Program-made: the position numbers and the translations under genes
Notes under the pieces: model-generated
Told to the model about the DNA's origin: nothing
The model's input: only the letters and a program-made list of their open reading frames with translations
The model's database searches: none
In this document: piece after piece, positions 26,433 through 30,124 of the stretch
How positions within the stretch are numbered: the stretch's first letter is position 1
How the letters are laid out: each line of letters starts with the position of its first letter
From: Dunaliella salina
Taxonomy: Eukaryota; Chlorophyta; Chlorophyceae; Chlamydomonadales; Dunaliellaceae
Direction of reading: 5' to 3'
NCBI GenBank assembly: GCA_002284615.2
Contig: MU070271.1
Location: 28,951-59,074 of the forward strand
Length of the DNA: 30,124 nucleotides

Positions 26433-27096
26433 CTAAGCCTGATGTTTTGCAATAGAGTCTGCGCATTCATTTCCAGCGATGCCAGCATGGGACTTAACCT
26501 TGTAAATTCGAATTTTGGTATGGAAGTCTCTAATGGAAGTTGAGATCATTTTAAGGACATCTCCTTGGACATGTCTCAGGTGTTTCTCAAGGTAAAGAAG
26601 TTGTTCACATATTTGTTCGAGAGAGGTGAGGTTGTCTGACGCAATGTCTACATGTTTGGTAATGATAGCAGCAGCAATTGCTGCCAATTCAGCTCTAGTG
26701 ACGGTGTTAGTAATCCCAGCACCGTTTGGTTCAACAAAGTTCTTGCTGTCAGTGGACGGGCAGTAGATGCCTGCTCCAATTCCTTGCTTACCGTTATGGA
26801 TAAGGCAGCTGCCATCTGTGTATGCCCATGTTCTCCCATCACCAACTTTGGGAGTAGTACTGGATTGGCTGGGCACGGTCTGTATTTTGGACAGTTATAT
26901 GTGGATTTTTAGGATGTTTGGAGACGTGTTGTTTGTCGAATGGGAGGCGTTTCAGTTTATTGAAACCTGGCATGTGAGCATGCATGGGATTTAGGACAGG
27001 GTGGCTGCTAACATTCGTCAGCTTCCACTTTGTGGCTTCTTTCAAATCTCCTTTCAGGCCCCGTTGCCAGTCTTTGTTATGGTTATTGAGATAGGC
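26433..27096 (-). pseudogene. E2 ribonuclease H domain and upstream linker
   Basis: The minus frame 26433-26876 gives TWAYTDGSCLI (Asp at plus 26814-26816), GITNTVTRAELAAIAAAII (Glu at 26688-26690), HVDIASDNLTSL (Asp at 26634-26636), IRIYKVKSHAGIAGNECADS (His and final Asp at 26457-26459). All RNase HI catalytic positions are kept; the TDGS-to-RAEL insertion is shorter than in E1. Upstream, 26839-27045 (LKEATKWKLT region, then HAHMPGFNKLKRLPFD) corresponds to the E1 linker DIKQLTPEACWQPLD. A one-base shift near 26860 separates the two. The domain is best read as the internal RNase H of the element polyprotein. Confidence 0.85.
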
Positions 27097-27546
27097 TCAA
27101 GCTGCAGTGTTCCACACAGCAAAGATACGAAGGTCCCAGGTATGCTTAGGTAAAGGTACCTCTCGGTTAGGGCAGGATTGAGGGGCACTGTAACTCAGTT
27201 TTTTGCGAGGTATGGTTCCAAGGTCGTAACAGAGGTGTGGGTAGGCAGTGACAAGTTTGGAGTAGGGGTTGGTTATCATGTTCTCATTCCAAGCCGGAAG
27301 GACAATGAATGTAGCAGTGGCTTCTGTGTTGAGAATGGCAGAGTAAATGGCATGTTGCAAAGTTTGGGTCATGATTCCCTCGTCATAAATGGGATGGCAG
27401 ACTGAGAAGCCTGAGAATTTGGATGAGAAGGCATTATGCATGGCACCAAAAAGAGTGTCACGGGAGTCCGCACTCCAATAATTCTGGTATTGTGGGATGT
27501 GGTCTAGTGGGGAGGCAATTTTTTTTTTGGGGTTACCAAAGCCCAT
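27097..27546 (-). pseudogene. E2 PCIF1-like methyltransferase core
   Basis: A 149-codon minus frame: KKKIASPLDHIPQYQNYWSA, SRDTLFGAMHNAF, FSGFSVCHPIYDEGIM (His-Pro at plus 27391-27396), ATATFIVLPAWNENM, then TIPRKKLSYSAPQS and a strand RIFAVWN. Each landmark matches the E1 domain (SSPLDF, RDQVFGAHTDA, GFSFCHPPHEDEMM, ATFMLLPHWRG, FPARKIQFQAPQH, LIVVWN) and the PCIF1 family outline. The Arg of the P-x-WR motif is Asn here. NPPF is replaced by HPIY, so C-H-P is the shared feature of both copies, while the second Pro and the aromatic position vary. I infer an ancestral family that had already lost, or rebuilt, the catalytic tetrad before the two copies diverged. Confidence 0.6.
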
Positions 27547-28240
27547 TTTTGGAGGGCAGTATGAATGTGAGTTGGAAGGGCTCGTGAAAAAGAGTCTTTG
27601 ATTTTCTTGCTAGAGTACTCTCAAGCATGGATTTGCGGGAAAGGAGCCCTTGCATCTCAGTAGCAAAGTTGCCTGGAGGTGGTGTTATTTTCTCGTGCAT
27701 GCCAGCAAGCTTGGCCCCATAAAAAGCCCTGTAAAGGATTTGGAAGCGGTTTGGGGACATCATACCAACACACTTGCCTTGCGTATTGTATATGCAAGCC
27801 ATGTGCGTCGTGTATATTTCCGGGAGAATGAGGGGGGAAGGAGTAGGAAGGGAATGGCTGTGGGATCCTGTGCCTGATGATGCTGGATGAGGGCGTTGCT
27901 GGTCCATGTACTTCACGAGGTCAACCTCGCGCAGCCATTATTCGCATGAGCCTGCAGGTTTTATATCTGCTTGTGGATTAGTGGGGTTTGTATCAAAAGT
28001 GATTTTGTTTCGCAATTCTGTGTCCATTTCCTGCTGCCATACATTAGTTTCATTAAGATTTTCAAAGCCCTGTCTTTCAAGATTTGAGAGGACTCTGCTC
28101 CTTGAATTTGCGGATTCACTCCACGTGGTGCTGGTGTTTGGTACTTGCTTAGTACTTGCAATTATCCACATTTGGTGCTGCATTACTTTAAAGGCACTCA
28201 TCATATGCAGTGTGCTACCCAACGTCCTTCTCCCAATTTA
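27533..28240 (-). pseudogene. E2 segment N-terminal to the methyltransferase core
   Basis: Minus frame 27938-28222 holds NLERQGFENLNETNVW and KITFDTNPTNPQADIKP, matching E1 NLVNQGFEGN and VTFDFQPTNPQTDIMP. Frame 27533-27916 holds HMACIYNTQGKCVGMMSPNR, YRAFYGAKLAGMHEKI, EMQGLLSRK and SKTLF, matching E1 CACIYNANGKCMGML, YKAAKKAGIHATI, EIMGLLTRQK and SKKVF. PCIF1 proteins have a helical domain in this position, which these conserved helices may represent. In E2 no stop occurs where E1 has TAA 22420. Frameshifts near 27925 and in the A-run near 27525 break the frame. Confidence 0.65.
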
Positions 28241-28594
28241 AACCTGTACATTACAGTGTTATTTTCTACTTGCAGCCTAGCAGTCGCGCGTTGTGACTGA
28301 TGGCCTTAAATGTAAACCTATGTAACTACTTAGGCAGAGAAGCTCTCCCTGCATCATTTAGCATGGTGCCAAGGAGTTTGCCAGGATGCACCTGACACCA
28401 CCAGCAATACACCTTGCTCGATCAGCAGACAAGCTCAAATGTCAGGATACAGCCTACCTGCCTGAAGTTGATATTACCCACTATGAACATGGCCTCCTGC
28501 ACCTCTTTCATACCCTCACTGGTGCAGGGCAGACGCTCATTTCAAAGACAGAAGAAGAAAAGACTACGCAGGCAAGAGGCCGCTTGCATTAACA
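28241..28594. other. No gene recognised
   Basis: Flank of E2. A 68-codon plus frame (28386-28592) has no domain. Confidence 0.45.
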
Positions 28595-28729
28595 AAAGGT
28601 TCCCTGACTAGCAAGCTAGCAGGACAACCCAAGGTTACAAGGTTACAATGGGATACAAGCCTTCAGCCATAAGGTTGGCTGCTCGGCGTGGAAAGGTTCC
28701 CTGACTAGCAAGCTAGCAGGACAACCCAA
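28595..28729. mobile_element. 59-bp retroelement tail with 38-bp direct repeats
   Basis: The 38-mer that begins AAAGGTTCCCTGACTAGC occurs identically at 28595-28632 and 28692-28729. The 59 bp between reads on the minus strand NLMAEGLYPIVTL then stop, ending TTG TAA CC, which resembles the coding ends at 17105-17150 and 17310-17340 (LAEG...L stop). It has the form of a severely 5'-truncated retroelement insertion with a long target-site duplication. Confidence 0.6.
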
Positions 28730-29051
28730 AATGAGCGTTTTGGCACACTCAGGCCTGATTCAATCATCAGAAGTGCAAAGCAAAGCTCCAACTGCTTTTC
28801 TTTACACCCAGGTCCATGCTTGTCCCTGATTATGAATCTGTGAGGGAAGGGCGTGGGATCCTTTGGTATTGGAGAAGGGGATGGCATGCCTGCAAACAAC
28901 AATTTGCCAAGGTATTCCTACAAAGCTACCGACGCCTAAGTCAAGTGCAGACATGGACAGCCAAGCCACGCACTCCCCAAATCGTGATGGCCTCTTTGAA
29001 CAAACTAGGCATCTAGCAGATCTCAATTGCTCTGTATGTGCCGCTTCCCAG
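28730..29051. other. No gene recognised
   Basis: Unique-looking sequence between the 38-bp repeat and the CA microsatellite; only short frames. Confidence 0.45.
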
Positions 29052-29154
<103 letters not shown>

Positions 29155-29175
29155 ACAAGTGAAAATTGCATCAGA

Positions 29176-29600
29176 ACAGGCCCATTGTCATCATCAAAAC
29201 CTGCTTAAGAAAATGTGGATGTGCCGGCCAGTCACATTTGTATGTTGCATTACAGGGCCATCATCTTCATCAAAGACGCAAAACAGAGCGTGAATTCCCC
29301 ATTCCAAGCACATTCTGATTGTTGCTTTGCTGTCCTAGAAGGCATCATCCTCATCAAAACCGTTGGAGGAGGAGGAGCAGACCATGCACACAGAGTCGGA
29401 CATTTCCTCCATGGCCTGAGTCTTCAACACTGCTGAGGGAAAAGAAGCACGCAAATTGATCGAGCAGGGCATGTCCTCATGGCCTGACTAACAAGAAAAG
29501 CTCGAAGAGCAAGCGCACAAATAGACTGAGCAGGGCATAGATACAGACAGAGCATTGCATTTCCTCAGATGTCCTGACTCAGCTCCTAGACACCAGTCAT
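29176..29600. repeat. Degenerate ~80-bp tandem repeats
   Basis: The phrase (G)GCATCATCCTCATCAAAAC with variants recurs at about 29184, 29258 and 29341. Then GAGCAGGGCAT and TCCTC(A)-TGG/GTCCTGA phrases recur at about 29404, 29461, 29530 and 29562. It looks like an old, diverged tandem array. No gene is supported. Confidence 0.5.
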
Positions 29601-29850
29601 ACGGACTAGAGTGCCCATATTCACAAAGCGCGAGGAAATTCTCATATGGAAAAAATTCATAAAAAAGATATTCATGTGGACTCATGTAGAAAGTATTCAT
29701 TGAAAAGACTTGCACACAAAAGAACCATACAAAAAGGACTCGTTTGGACTCAAGAGCTAGACAAGACACCCATGAACTCAAGTGCTAGAAAAGATGCACC
29801 TGATTTGAGAAGGCTGACACACCAAGTGTACAACAACATGAAAGCTTGCA

Positions 29851-30048
29851 CGGGTTCCTAATCACAGCTACTTACAAGACCCACACTCTAATTCTTGAGC
29901 TCACATGAGTGGCTTCCTGATCACAGCTATTTACAAGGATCCACAAGACCCACACCATGAAAAAATCTTGAGCTAGCATGAGCGGGTTCCAGATCACAGC
30001 TACTTACAAGACCCACACCATAAAAAAATCTTGAGCTAGCATGGGCGC
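29851..30048. repeat. Three imperfect 60-73-bp tandem repeats
   Basis: Units begin at about 29851, 29911 and 29984 with GG(G/C)TTCC-x-GATCACAGCTA, continue with CTTACAAGACCCACACC, and end with CTTGAGCTAGCATGAG. The middle unit carries a small internal duplication around ACAAGGATCCACAAGACC. Confidence 0.8.
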
Positions 30049-30084
30049 TGGCATAGTGCACCTGCTCCTAGCTTTCAAGGGGAG

Positions 30085-30085
<1 letters not shown>

Positions 30086-30124
<39 letters not shown>
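30086..30124. repeat. (CA)n microsatellite, runs off the window
   Basis: At least 19 CA dinucleotides to the last base of the window. Confidence 0.95.

Larger units (their letters stand above)
25388..28240 (-). mobile_element. Dualen-like retrotransposon E2 (minus, 5'-truncated)
   Basis: Read from right to left on the minus strand it contains the region just after the PHD finger, the PCIF1-like fold, RNase H, zinc finger and endonuclease, each matching E1 at protein level but clearly diverged. RT and PHD are absent, as expected after incomplete target-primed reverse transcription. Its coding end (VGGTIYTEHTLKK) runs into an A-rich stretch on the minus strand, seen as T-rich 25390-25412 on the plus strand, lying directly against the E1 tail, so the two copies are tail to tail. 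About 40-60 C-terminal residues present in E1 are missing. The right boundary near 28240 is where similarity to E1 can no longer be seen. Confidence 0.7.

Overview
The window looks like nuclear DNA of a eukaryote, most likely a green alga. It has long CA/GT, ATT and CTG microsatellites, in-frame minisatellites, spliceosomal-type donor and acceptor sites, an 830-base assembly gap (19095-19924), and several decayed non-LTR retrotransposons whose domain set resembles the Dualen/RandI clade first described in Chlamydomonas. The species cannot be settled from sequence alone.

Layout. Positions 1-8700 hold no gene I can support; they carry minisatellites (72-bp at 1658-2073, a VPQGS-coding array at 2714-3262, related 33-bp arrays near 6.2 and 7.1 kb), microsatellites and dispersed fragments. 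At 8724-12206 lies the one clear host-type gene: a ~1160-residue Ala/Glu-rich coiled-coil protein with twelve exact 62-residue (186-bp) repeats. It probably continues through a donor at 12120 to a candidate last exon ending at 13117. At 15804-16511 there is a second candidate coding segment, with Pro-Lys/acidic repeats whose spacings are all multiples of three.

From 17.1 to 28.7 kb the DNA is almost entirely retroelement remains. There are minus-strand 3' fragments of one RT family (17105-17150, 17310-17740). A plus-strand 3' fragment follows (17745-18355). Next is a long plus-strand element, E1 (18360-25412), and then a 5'-truncated relative, E2, on the minus strand (25388-28240), placed tail to tail with E1. 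Reading E1 and E2 against each other gives the order: reverse transcriptase - Pro/Ser-rich linker - PHD finger - PCIF1-like methyltransferase fold - RNase H - CCHC zinc finger - PD-(D/E)xK-like endonuclease - structured 3' UTR. Both copies are broken by frameshifts and stops, mostly at different places, so both are annotated as pseudogenes; some breaks fall in homopolymers and could be sequencing errors.

The most unusual observation is the domain between the PHD finger and RNase H. Its spacing of F-x-SPL, FG, HPP, P-x-WR and PA...QH matches the PCIF1 (cap-adjacent adenosine N6-methyltransferase) fold, but both copies lack the catalytic NPPF and have C-H-P instead. A retrotransposon carrying a histone-tail reader and a cap-methyltransferase-like, possibly inactive, domain would be worth confirming. 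The last 1.5 kb (28.6-30.1 kb) is microsatellite and degenerate tandem repeat, plus a 59-bp retroelement tail flanked by perfect 38-bp direct repeats.
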